Shown here: positions 25,257 to 31,966 of the stretch, in pieces
Layout of the letters: each line of letters starts with the position of its first letter
How positions within the stretch are numbered: the stretch's first letter is position 1
Virus record (IMG/VR): IMGVR_UViG_3300035670_000030
Coordinates: 1-64,000 of that record
Strand: one strand, 5' to 3'
Origin: a virus
Length of the DNA stretch: 64,000 bases
Notes under the pieces: generated by a model
Told to the model about the DNA's origin: nothing
Databases searched by the model: none
What the model saw: the letters and a program-made list of their open reading frames with translations, nothing else
Translations under genes and position numbers: made by a program

Positions 25257-26396
25257 CTACCTTACATTAACAATTTTTTTATGATTGTCAAGCTTTACAG
25301 TCGGTGGTTCATGAATTTCTTCTTGTTTTTCATGCTCTTCTTCTTTTTTATTTTTTGACCCGCGCATCATATAAACAATAACAGTATCTACAATTTCTAA
25401 AAGAACGGCAAGAGCAAAACAAATAACAGCAGTAATTTCCCAACGCATTAGTGCGCCAAAAGATAACTGAATAATATTTTCAGTTGAGAACTTTATGTAT
25501 TCAGGTTCTAATTTTAACTTCGAACTAATAACATTAATAGAACTATTTAAACGTATTAATGTTTCAGCTAGCTCATCAAAAGTCTGCGCTTTTGTAACTT
25601 CAACTACTATACCAGAATCTTTTCCTGTTTTTGTTAATTCATCAATAATAGTAATACCTTGTTCAAGAGATGCTTTTTCTGTTTCGTAATCTTTTGTAAT
25701 ACGATCAATTTCACGCTTTTTATTAGAATCTAATGTTTCTATAGATAAACTTGTTTCTGCTTGTTTTCTACGCCAATCAGCTTCTAATTCTTTTGCTTTA
25801 GGCCCAACTCCCATTTTACCACTTGTTGACCTGCCTTGAACTCCTTGTGTTTCATCAATAAAAGTTTGTTCTGCATCTAGAACTTGTTTATTTAATTCAG
25901 CTTTTTGATTGTTAAATTTTTGATCCGTTTGGACTAATTGTGCATTAAAATTTTGATTTAATTGAATAATATTTTTTGTAATACTATCGCGCGCCTCTTT
26001 ATCGAAGTAATTAATTTTTTCTAAAACCTCAAATTTTGTTTCCACAAGAGATTGCCTAACGCTAGTTTTGGCATAGAAACCAATAAAATCAAATATTGTT
26101 GGAAGAATACTAATAGCGATACAAAGATATGCCATTTTAAGAGTAAATTCTTTTCGTCCATAAAGAATAATTTTGACACAGTAAGGCAGGCCAACTACTG
26201 CCAGAGCTGCTAGAAAAGTCATTATCATTGGCCACCCGACAAGAATAAGACTTAAAGCGTAATATGCAAAAGCAATAGATACAGTCATTACAATACCATA
26301 AACAGTATTTAAAGCATTTGCTGCAAATTTATTATCTGTTTTAAAACCAAATAATGTAGGGAATTTTTCATCCCCCTCTTGATATGTATTAATCAT
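25257..26396 (-). CDS. Membrane protein with long coiled coil
   Basis: 379 residues. Hydrophobic segments lie at about 30-55, 56-76 and 85-105, then a charged helical region (about 115-310, FNAQLVQTDQKFNNQKAELN onward), and a last membrane segment near 330-355 (WEITAVICFALAVLLEIVDT). The arrangement resembles DUF4407-type membrane proteins. A GTGTAAT late box 7 nt before the ATG places it in the late class. Possible roles are infection-stage membrane remodelling or a lysis function; both are inference. Confidence 0.65.
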   Translation of the reverse strand: MINTYQEGDEKFPTLFGFKTDNKFAANALNTVYGIVMTVSIAFAYYALSLILVGWPMIMTFLAALAVVGLPYCVKIILYGRKEFTLKMAYLCIAISILPTIFDFIGFYAKTSVRQSLVETKFEVLEKINYFDKEARDSITKNIIQLNQNFNAQLVQTDQKFNNQKAELNKQVLDAEQTFIDETQGVQGRSTSGKMGVGPKAKELEADWRRKQAETSLSIETLDSNKKREIDRITKDYETEKASLEQGITIIDELTKTGKDSGIVVEVTKAQTFDELAETLIRLNSSINVISSKLKLEPEYIKFSTENIIQLSFGALMRWEITAVICFALAVLLEIVDTVIVYMMRGSKNKKEEEHEKQEEIHEPPTVKLDNHKKIVNVR

Positions 26397-26403
26397 TAAT
26401 ATA

Positions 26404-26410
26404 ATTACAC
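26404..26410 (-). promoter_or_regulatory. Late promoter box GTGTAAT, divergent pair
   Basis: The minus strand reads GTGTAAT, 7 nt before the ATG at 26396. Together with 26419-26425 it forms a near-palindromic pair 8 bp apart. Confidence 0.62.
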
Positions 26411-26418
26411 AAAATTAA

Positions 26419-26425
26419 GTGTAAT
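26419..26425 (+). promoter_or_regulatory. Late promoter box GTGTAAT, divergent pair
   Basis: GTGTAAT, 9 nt before the ATG at 26435. Confidence 0.62.
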
Positions 26426-26434
26426 TATGTGTTG

Positions 26435-26641
26435 ATGCCAACAATAAACGAAATATTATTATCTAATCCTCGTATATTATATACTGGAAATCAAAATTTT
26501 GAATCTGGTACTTTAGTAGGAGTATATGTTCAATTAACAGGAAGATATTCAAATAATATAGAAGAAAGACATCCTATTTTGAAAAATAATCTTACTATGG
26601 AAGGAAATTTACAATCAGGGGGATTTTCTTTTGGAAACTAA
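26435..26641 (+). CDS. Small late virion-type protein
   Basis: 68 residues from ATG 26435 (GTG and TTG codons directly before it are also possible). MPTINEILLSNPRILYTGNQ is followed by a beta-type segment (GTLVGVYVQLTGRYS). Its stop overlaps the TTG start of the protease gene by 11 nt. Probably a minor virion protein. Confidence 0.55.
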   Translation: MPTINEILLSNPRILYTGNQNFESGTLVGVYVQLTGRYSNNIEERHPILKNNLTMEGNLQSGGFSFGN

Positions 26642-28133
26642 TAACACTTTATTATCTGGCATAGTTGACTTACACTCTGGCACTCCAGATTCTGTGATTT
26701 CAGTTGGTTACGGAAAAAAAATTACTAATAACCGACGAACAAACACAAATTCAATTGTTTTTGGTGTAGAAAAAAAACTACCATTATCTGAACTTGTAGC
26801 AAGTGGTTTATATGTTGTTCCAGAAAAAATTACAATTGATGGTATTGAATATACTACAGATGTAGTTGAAACACAAGTTCCAACTTTTTTAAATTGTTCG
26901 AATTATAATCCAAGCGTCATAGGTAACGCTTTACCCCCAGAAATTTATAGACATAGAGTAAATACATCTCCTTTAAAAGGTGGTATTGTAATAAAACCAG
27001 GATCAGCTTCTTGGAGAGGAACGTTAGGTTTAATATGTGTTGATTCCGAAACAAAATGTTTTGTTGGTTTAACTAATGCGCATGTAGCTGTTTATCCAGA
27101 ACAATTTGTCTTTTATAATACTGGTTTTTATCAAACATCAAATATTTCTTGGAGATCTAAACAAGAAGTTTGTCAATTTACTGAATACCCAACACCATTT
27201 AATATTAATGGTGAATATAGTATAAATTCTATTGGTTATGTTAAAAAATTTTCTCCAGCTATTGATGGATATGTAGATTTTACAGACCAAGTCATACGTT
27301 ATCATTCGATTGATGCCGCAGTAATTTCATTAAATGAATGCGCTCCAGTAGGAAAAGGAGATCTCCCCACCCGTGGATCGCTCCCATGGAATGAAAAATA
27401 TAAAGTAATTGATTTCCAAGAATCTTTTAAACAGTTGGGTATTGATTATAATCAGCCAATGCCTTTCGCAACAACAGCTGAAATTAATTCTCTTATTGAT
27501 ATTCCAAGAAATATATACTCAGTCGGTAGAAGTACGGGAGTAAAGGGGTATGCAGGATGCAGAATAAGTATTAGTGATCTCTTTTTTGCTATTTGGGTTC
27601 AGGCTAGTCCAGAATTATATGGATATTTTTATGATTGTATTAAATATGTACCAGTTGATTCGGAATGGATTATTTATAGCGGAGACAGTGGTTCTATTTT
27701 AATAGCAGATTTTGATGGTACTTTTAAAATTATTGGATTAGTATTTGCTGGGGTAGATAGCGCAAATGGATATGGAGTAGCTTGTAGAATTGATCGGGTG
27801 GCTAGTCAATTAGGAATTGAAGCCTGGTCTAATCAAGAAAAATATTTTGCGAATAATAATGATATTAAAATTTTTGTGGAAGATTATTCCACTTTAACAG
27901 GGAACTTTAATCAATCCATTTTTGATTCTGATTGGCCTTTAAAAAAATCTATACCAAATAGTGGGGATTTTTGGTTTATGGGTTTAGCAAAAATTTCTGA
28001 TTTAACTGGGGTCGGAATTACCGGAGCGAAAACGTATGATTTTCAAAATATGGTTTCTGATCCCGTGTCTTTATCTTCTTTAGTCCAATATGAAAGCTCT
28101 TGCGCAAAAACAGATATTATATTTTCTAAATAA
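26631..28133 (+). CDS. Trypsin-like serine protease, virion-associated
   Basis: 500 residues from a TTG at 26631; no ATG lies near. The trypsin-fold triad is visible: LTNAHVAVY (His151), YHSIDAAVISL (Asp228) and IYSGDSGSILIAD (Ser353 in G-D-S-G). The N-terminal part (VDLHSGTPDSVISVGYGKK) resembles the N-terminus of the bacterial NAL1-like protease family. A C-terminal 120-residue tail without a recognised domain follows. It is coupled to the upstream late gene. Function could be virion maturation or cleavage of a host surface protein. Confidence 0.78.
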   Translation: METNNTLLSGIVDLHSGTPDSVISVGYGKKITNNRRTNTNSIVFGVEKKLPLSELVASGLYVVPEKITIDGIEYTTDVVETQVPTFLNCSNYNPSVIGNALPPEIYRHRVNTSPLKGGIVIKPGSASWRGTLGLICVDSETKCFVGLTNAHVAVYPEQFVFYNTGFYQTSNISWRSKQEVCQFTEYPTPFNINGEYSINSIGYVKKFSPAIDGYVDFTDQVIRYHSIDAAVISLNECAPVGKGDLPTRGSLPWNEKYKVIDFQESFKQLGIDYNQPMPFATTAEINSLIDIPRNIYSVGRSTGVKGYAGCRISISDLFFAIWVQASPELYGYFYDCIKYVPVDSEWIIYSGDSGSILIADFDGTFKIIGLVFAGVDSANGYGVACRIDRVASQLGIEAWSNQEKYFANNNDIKIFVEDYSTLTGNFNQSIFDSDWPLKKSIPNSGDFWFMGLAKISDLTGVGITGAKTYDFQNMVSDPVSLSSLVQYESSCAKTDIIFSK

Positions 28134-28142
28134 TAAAAATAA

Positions 28143-28149
28143 GTGTAAT
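28143..28149 (+). promoter_or_regulatory. Late promoter box GTGTAAT
   Basis: GTGTAATATAAAAT leads directly to the ATG at 28157, 7 nt after the box. Confidence 0.65.
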
Positions 28150-28156
28150 ATAAAAT

Positions 28157-30022
28157 ATGGGCTACTTATCACCAGAAGATTATAGAAAATTAGGCTTACC
28201 AATAGGAATTTTATCTTTCTCTGGAGATAGTTATACATATAGCGGGATTGATCAATTATCTGGAGATCTTATAACAACAAATTCGAACCTTGATATAACA
28301 GGCTCTACTCTTAGTAGTCAATTAAATCAACTTAACAACAAGATTTTTTCAGGGGTTCAGTCTCCTGAAATATTAATAACTGGAAATTCTTGGTATTCTG
28401 GAGTCGGAAATAGTTCATTAAATAGAAGTTGGGCGGCAATTGATTCTTCTCTTGATGGCTCATATGTATTAGCAACTGCAGAAAGTAGCACTTCTGGAGT
28501 ATTTGAAAGTTTTAATTCTGGAAAAAATTTTACTTATTTAAATTTAAGGCCAAATACTTTAAGTTTTCAACAAAACGGTGTCGCAGTTTCTGATGATGGA
28601 AACGTAGCTATTGTATCACATTCTACAGGATTATTTATAAAAAGAAATGGGGTATGGAACTCAACGCAAGCTGGGTCAAATCGTAGATGGAGAGCAGTAG
28701 ATATTTCTTCGGATGGTAAATATATGGTTGCCACTCAAGAGTTTAATACAAGTGGTTCGATTTGGATGAGCACAGATTCTGGGGTTTCTTGGTCTTTAAA
28801 ACTTAATAGGACAGGTTTACAATTTGGAACACCACCAGAAGTTTTAGCGCCAGAATTTAGATTAGTTTCAATTAGTGATGATGCAAAGTATCAATTAGTA
28901 GGTAATTATGTTAATGAAGTTTTAATAAGTCATGATTCTGGAAATAATTGGTTTGTTGCATCTGGTCTTGCAACTGCCAACTGGTATGATTCGGCAATTT
29001 CGGCAAATGGTCGCCATATGATGCTTGGAAGAGTATCACCTTTTCCACCATTAATACTCTGGCGAAGTGACGATTATGGAATAACGTGGGAGTATACCTC
29101 AAATCCAGATCCAGATCGTGTGAATATTGCATATGGAGTGTCCATGTCTAAGGATGCAAAAACCAGAGCTTTTGTTGGTCTAAGCTCTTTGGGAACAGAA
29201 ACTAATATATATCTTTCCTATGATTCTGGTAATAGCTGGACGAGAGAAACTGGGGCAATTGTTAATCAATATAAAATATTTACTTCTGTTTCTGATCGAC
29301 TAATTTCTGTCAACACTTCTTTTAATAATTTATGGTTTAAATCATATTTAAATCAAAGTGCTGGGGATGTACTACCAGCAAACCAAGATATTGTTTACAC
29401 AAAATATAATCAAACAATTAGTGGTGATAAAAATTTTACGGTAAGACCTACTGTTAATAATACGGGCGTATTGTTACAAGGTGAGGCTACTGCCGCTAAT
29501 ATTGAAAATGTTGTTTATACAACTGGAGAACAGACAATTAGCGGTAAAAAAACTTTTGCTGCTCAAAATTATATATTTTCTGGTGTTAATTTAACTTTAA
29601 AAAACGGTACAGTTTTAACTTCTGAAATCGGTTCGACTGGGATTTTTAATAGTGTAAATACTTTTACAGCAAATAATACTTTTACAGCAAATAATACTTT
29701 TAAAGGAGATACTACTTTTTCTGGAACTACTTATTTTAATGGATTTCCTTATGTTAAATATCCATCTGTAGGTTTTAGCACTGATCCTAATTTAGGAAAT
29801 GAGCAATGGTATCATGAATTTATTGCATCTCAAAATGGTGATATAACCTTTCAATATTTTAGTGGTTTATCTATCTACTCTGAGATAAGGGCTAATTTTA
29901 AAGAAGAAAATTTAATTAATACATCTGGAATAAGTTTAACAATTAGCGGAGTTTCTTACCCAATTAAGAAAGTATTAGGGATAGTTATTAACAACACAAA
30001 TTATCGACTTCCTTTATTCTAA
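28157..30022 (+). CDS. Tail-fibre-type protein with Asp-box (BNR) propeller
   Basis: 621 residues. N-terminal docking-like segment SPEDYRKLGLP, then a region of four Asp boxes (STDSGVSWS, SHDSGNNWF, RSDDYGITWE, SYDSGNSWT; about residues 195-380) that should fold as a beta-propeller. Next come fibre repeats with NQTISGDKNF, EQTISGKKTF and a tandem TFTANNTFTANNTF, ending in a beta-rich tip (WYHEFIASQNGDITFQYFSG). Asp-box propellers occur in sialidases and carbohydrate-binding proteins, so it is probably the receptor-binding fibre. Late box upstream. Confidence 0.78.
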   Translation: MGYLSPEDYRKLGLPIGILSFSGDSYTYSGIDQLSGDLITTNSNLDITGSTLSSQLNQLNNKIFSGVQSPEILITGNSWYSGVGNSSLNRSWAAIDSSLDGSYVLATAESSTSGVFESFNSGKNFTYLNLRPNTLSFQQNGVAVSDDGNVAIVSHSTGLFIKRNGVWNSTQAGSNRRWRAVDISSDGKYMVATQEFNTSGSIWMSTDSGVSWSLKLNRTGLQFGTPPEVLAPEFRLVSISDDAKYQLVGNYVNEVLISHDSGNNWFVASGLATANWYDSAISANGRHMMLGRVSPFPPLILWRSDDYGITWEYTSNPDPDRVNIAYGVSMSKDAKTRAFVGLSSLGTETNIYLSYDSGNSWTRETGAIVNQYKIFTSVSDRLISVNTSFNNLWFKSYLNQSAGDVLPANQDIVYTKYNQTISGDKNFTVRPTVNNTGVLLQGEATAANIENVVYTTGEQTISGKKTFAAQNYIFSGVNLTLKNGTVLTSEIGSTGIFNSVNTFTANNTFTANNTFKGDTTFSGTTYFNGFPYVKYPSVGFSTDPNLGNEQWYHEFIASQNGDITFQYFSGLSIYSEIRANFKEENLINTSGISLTISGVSYPIKKVLGIVINNTNYRLPLF

Positions 30023-30026
30023 AAAT

Positions 30027-30097
30027 TGCGGGATGTCGGAATCGAACCGACGACTTGACTTTGGAAGAGTCCAGTTTTACCACTAAACTAATCCCGC
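30027..30097 (-). tRNA. tRNA-Gly(TCC)
   Basis: Acceptor GCGGGAT with ATCCCGC; anticodon arm with loop CTTCCAA (anticodon TCC, reads GGA); T-loop TTCGATT; discriminator A. The first anticodon-stem pair is a G-A mismatch. It ends 4 nt after the fibre gene stop on the other strand. Confidence 0.93.
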
Positions 30098-30098
30098 T

Positions 30099-30128
30099 AA
30101 AAAAATAGCAGACCATTGCTAGCCTGCT
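30099..30128 (-). terminator. Rho-independent terminator before tRNA-Gly
   Basis: On the minus strand AGCAGGC pairs with GTCTGCT (7 bp including a G-U, loop of 8), followed by ATTTTTTT. It ends the lipoprotein transcript immediately before the tRNA-Gly 5' end. Confidence 0.65.
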
Positions 30129-30154
30129 ACTTCTGTTTATGCTTTTAAATTAAT

Positions 30155-30262
30155 TTATTTAACAGCGCAAACAGTTGTTTTGCCGCAAGGCTGGCAGGGC
30201 TTTTTAGAAGCACATGCCGTCAATGCAACCACAACAAGGATTGATAGAATAATATGTTTCAT
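30155..30262 (-). CDS. Tiny lipoprotein
   Basis: A 35-residue frame: MKHIILSILVVVALTACASK, then KPCQPCGKTTVCAVK. It has a lysine-containing N-region, a hydrophobic core and the lipobox L-T-A-C with Cys17, so it should be an outer- or inner-membrane lipoprotein of only 19 mature residues, with a C-x-x-C pair. It has a consensus TTGACA-17-TATAAT promoter upstream and a terminator downstream, so it is a monocistronic, probably strongly expressed gene. Lysis or superinfection exclusion are possible roles. Confidence 0.8.
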   Translation of the reverse strand: MKHIILSILVVVALTACASKKPCQPCGKTTVCAVK

Positions 30263-30270
30263 AGTCTACT

Positions 30271-30299
30271 ATTATAGTGAAGATTTAAATAAATGTCAA
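30271..30299 (-). promoter_or_regulatory. Consensus sigma-70 promoter
   Basis: TTGACA (30299-30294), 17 nt, TATAAT (30276-30271). A perfect match to the consensus boxes. The ATG lies 8 nt after the -10 box. Confidence 0.85.
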
Positions 30300-30475
30300 T
30301 TATTTTTCTTTCTTTCTTTCACCCATTTACTTTTAAATTTCATTGTCCAATCCATTAAAGCATAAGCAAACCCAACATCACGCCCAGCACGTTCGCTTTC
30401 ATACCATTTATGTTTCATTACTTCTTCTTTCTGAGCTAAGAACTCTTTATATATAGAGGTCTTTTCAATATTCAT
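30296..30475 (-). CDS. Small late protein
   Basis: 59 residues from ATG 30475 (a GTG just before is possible). MNIEKTSIYKEFLAQKEEVM is followed by a W-x(n)-A-G-R-D-V-G-F-A-Y-A-L-x-D-W segment, a pattern I associate with small tailed-phage proteins. The GTGTAAT box 11 nt upstream suggests late expression. Function unknown. Confidence 0.65.
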   Translation of the reverse strand: MNIEKTSIYKEFLAQKEEVMKHKWYESERAGRDVGFAYALMDWTMKFKSKWVKERKKNN

Positions 30476-30486
30476 CACATTTATAT

Positions 30487-30493
30487 ATTACAC
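30487..30493 (-). promoter_or_regulatory. Late promoter box GTGTAAT
   Basis: The minus strand reads GTGTAATATATAAATGTG before the ATG at 30475 (11 nt). Confidence 0.6.
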
Positions 30494-30506
30494 ATAAATA
30501 TAAAAA

Positions 30507-30597
30507 TACTGGGTGCTGGAATCGAACCAGCGCTCGGCCCTCATCTAGGGCACCACGGGTATAAGCCGTGCGGTGCTTCCAGTTACACTAACCCAGT
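30507..30597 (-). tRNA. Class II tRNA with anticodon TAT (nominally Ile)
   Basis: 91 nt. Acceptor ACTGGGT with ACCCAGT and discriminator A; D arm GTGT with GCAC; anticodon arm CACGG-CTTATAC-CCGTG (anticodon TAT, reads AUA); T arm GCTGG-TTCGATT-CCAGC. A 22-nt variable region with a perfect GCCCT/AGGGC stem makes this class II, which is normal only for Leu, Ser and Tyr tRNAs. Amino-acid identity is therefore uncertain. Confidence 0.8.
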
Positions 30598-30599
30598 TT

Positions 30600-30794
30600 T
30601 TAAAATTCAAATCTGAAAGTAGGTTTATTTACAACCATTTCCTGCAAAAATTTTTGATTAAAAAGTAAATGCAATTCATCAATTTGAGTTTGCAATTTTT
30701 TATTTTCCTTGTTAACTGAAACGATAGCTAAAATGCAAATCATAAAGCCAAGTGACATAATAAACGCAAAATAAATATTGATATTATCTTTCAT
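30600..30794 (-). CDS. Small single-pass membrane protein
   Basis: 64 residues from ATG 30794 (MKDNINIYFAF). One membrane segment (about 6-27, ending MICILAIVSV) is followed by a coiled-coil-like region (NKENKKLQTQIDELHLLFNQ). The longer frame would start within the promoter and is rejected. Layout resembles small phage inner-membrane (spanin- or Rz-like) proteins, but the evidence is only topological. Confidence 0.6.
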   Translation of the reverse strand: MKDNINIYFAFIMSLGFMICILAIVSVNKENKKLQTQIDELHLLFNQKFLQEMVVNKPTFRFEF

Positions 30795-30801
30795 AATAGA
30801 A

Positions 30802-30830
30802 ATGTTATAATTTTTTGAATAAAAAGTCAA
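30802..30830 (-). promoter_or_regulatory. Sigma-70-like promoter
   Basis: TTGACT (30830-30825), 17 nt, TAACAT (30807-30802). ATG 7 nt after the -10 box. Confidence 0.68.
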
Positions 30831-30838
30831 CTTAAAAG

Positions 30839-30909
30839 CTGCCCCCCAACGACTCGAACGTTGAAAAATTCCTCCAAAGGGAACCGTGATACCATTTCAC
30901 CAGAGGGCA
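30839..30909 (-). tRNA. tRNA-Gln(TTG)
   Basis: Acceptor TGCCCTC with GGGGGCA; anticodon arm GTTCC-CTTTGGA-GGAAT (anticodon TTG, reads CAA); T arm CAACG-TTCGAGT-CGTTG; discriminator G. Confidence 0.92.
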
Positions 30910-30915
30910 ATCAAA

Positions 30916-31182
30916 TTAATTTACATCAGAATAATTTTTAAGCGCCCTGCCAAGAGCGATACGATTGCCCAATTTACGATTCCATTGATCTTTTTTACTA
31001 CAGTTAGCAACGCCAAAAGAATCTTTACCATCAGGACTCGTTAATTCGATACGAGTATAACGATCAAACAGTGCTTCATCATTTTCATATTTACCATGAA
31101 TCACGCGCACTTTCCATCCAGCGCGCCGCAGTTGATGAATTGTAGGAATATTACGACTATTAATATCAATTGTGTTATTCAT
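30916..31182 (-). CDS. Conserved small phage protein
   Basis: 88 residues. IHQLRRAGWKVRVIHGKYEN and CSKKDQWNRKLGNRIALGRA resemble a short protein common in tailed phages, whose R-K-L-G-[NR]-x-I-A-x-[GN]-R-A ending recurs. The biochemical role is unknown. The -10 box of its promoter ends 7 nt before the ATG. It sits between tRNA-Met and tRNA-Gln. Confidence 0.75.
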   Translation of the reverse strand: MNNTIDINSRNIPTIHQLRRAGWKVRVIHGKYENDEALFDRYTRIELTSPDGKDSFGVANCSKKDQWNRKLGNRIALGRALKNYSDVN

Positions 31183-31189
31183 GTTTTTG

Positions 31190-31218
31190 ATATTATCGGA
31201 ATTTTAAGAAAGAGTCAA
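31190..31218 (-). promoter_or_regulatory. Sigma-70-like promoter, near-leaderless type
   Basis: TTGACT (31218-31213), 17 nt, TAATAT (31195-31190), ATG 7 nt after the -10 box. It lies just behind tRNA-Met. Confidence 0.78.
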
Positions 31219-31226
31219 ATAAAAAA

Positions 31227-31299
31227 TAGCAGGAGTGAGATTTGAACTCACGCATGGTAGGTTATGAGCCTACTGACTTAACCTCTTGTCGATCCTGCA
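31227..31299 (-). tRNA. Initiator-type tRNA-Met(CAT)
   Basis: 73 nt, anticodon arm GTAGG-CTCATAA-CCTAC. Initiator features: no Watson-Crick pair at 1-72 (U1-U72), G2-C71 and C3-G70, A11-U24 in the D stem, T-loop TTCAAAT, and G30-C40 and G31-C39 in the anticodon stem. The third pair is A29-U41, not G-C; AU/GC/GC variants are known in some initiator tRNAs (rhizobia, mycoplasmas). I therefore prefer fMet to elongator Met or lysidine-modified Ile. Confidence 0.8.
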
Positions 31300-31308
31300 A
31301 TTAAAATT

Positions 31309-31661
31309 TGGTGTTTTTATCGCACTTTGGACCAGATCAGAGTTGCGCCTCTGCTGGCATTGTCTAACAACCTGTTAGACTCAGAACACCTAACCATTTA
31401 ACAGCGGTTTTAGCCCATCTAGCTTTGGATAACCCAGAACCCACGCTCTTCTTTTTTGACTATCAACTATAGTAGTCTTATTCACTGTGGAACTCTATAT
31501 GTCTAGCCAGAACACGGACACGTATCCGTTATATAGAGAGGTAGAGTTGCATACCTTAATTAAAGGCGATCCCGATTTTAATGGTTGTACATCGCCACAC
31601 CACCATTTATTAGCATCTCTGCTCCTATCGAGCGGTTTGCTAATAAAATTTTTCAAAGAAC
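31309..31661 (-). ncRNA. Structured noncoding RNA, about 350 nt, family not recognised
   Basis: No convincing reading frame, but dense helices and more G+C than the flanks. Minus-strand order: 10-bp perfect stem 31647-31638/31615-31606 capped by GCUC/GAGC; GGCGAU/AUCGCC (31596-31591/31570-31565); 8-bp 31538-31531/31500-31493 with an inner ACGGA hairpin; GACUA/UAGUC (31477-31473/31462-31458). The 3' domain is a three-way junction closed by GGUGUUC/GAAACACC-like pairing (31390-31384/31316-31310) with a 7-bp GUCUAAC hairpin (31380-31362) and a 9-bp CCAG/CAGAG hairpin (31357-31332). A TTGACA-17-TATATA promoter fixes the 5' end near 31661. The 3' end probably comes from processing at tRNA-Met. Confidence 0.72.
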
Positions 31662-31667
31662 TATTTT

Positions 31668-31696
31668 TATATACACTTATTTTATTACTTTGTCAA
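31668..31696 (-). promoter_or_regulatory. Sigma-70 promoter for the structured RNA
   Basis: TTGACA (31696-31691), 17 nt, TATATA (31673-31668). The predicted start is near 31661, a few bases before the first long stem. Confidence 0.75.
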
Positions 31697-31702
31697 CTGT
31701 TT

Positions 31703-31966
31703 TTAAAATAAAATTTCTAATCCAGTTTCTCCGTAATCGGGCATACCTACATCCATAGAATGACTACTAATATATGGTTGAGCTACTTTGCCTTTAATAT
31801 TTACTCTTTCTGAAATAGGATATGTCGCAGAAATAATATGTTTGCCTTTAATAAATTGTTGGCTACTATATCTTGTTCCAGTGACCTCACCTTTTACTTG
31901 AATTTTGTCAAGATGTTCGCAACTACTGGTTAGTAACAATATCGGGATTATCAATATTTTTTTCAT
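31703..31966 (-). CDS. Small lipoprotein
   Basis: 87 residues. KKILIIPILLLTSSCEHLDK gives a signal peptide with lipobox L-T-S-S-C (Cys16). The mature part is beta-rich (IQVKGEVTGTRYSSQQF, VNIKGKVAQPYISSH). It is translated after the small 31923-32087 gene, with 44 nt overlap in another frame. Probably an envelope lipoprotein; role unknown. Confidence 0.72.
   Translation of the reverse strand: MKKILIIPILLLTSSCEHLDKIQVKGEVTGTRYSSQQFIKGKHIISATYPISERVNIKGKVAQPYISSHSMDVGMPDYGETGLEILF

Noticed and set aside
29655-29700. Short tandem repeat in the fibre gene as a mobile or regulatory element
   Set aside because: It is an in-frame duplication of a five-residue TFTAN unit within a fibre protein, which is normal for such proteins.
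31310-31390. A further tRNA in the structured RNA (acceptor-like GGTGTTT with GAACACC)
   Set aside because: The arms have no T-loop consensus and no 7-nt anticodon loop, so it is a domain of the larger RNA instead.
31309-31661. Group I intron, RNase P RNA or 6S RNA
   Set aside because: I find no GAGGAAAGTC-type RNase P core, no group I P7/P3 arrangement at proper distance (the GACUA/UAGUC pair is only 10 nt apart) and no long 6S rod. A covariance search is needed to exclude these fully.
31487-31711. 74-codon plus-strand frame over the structured RNA
   Set aside because: It crosses long hairpins, has no promoter on that strand and has an unlikely protein composition.
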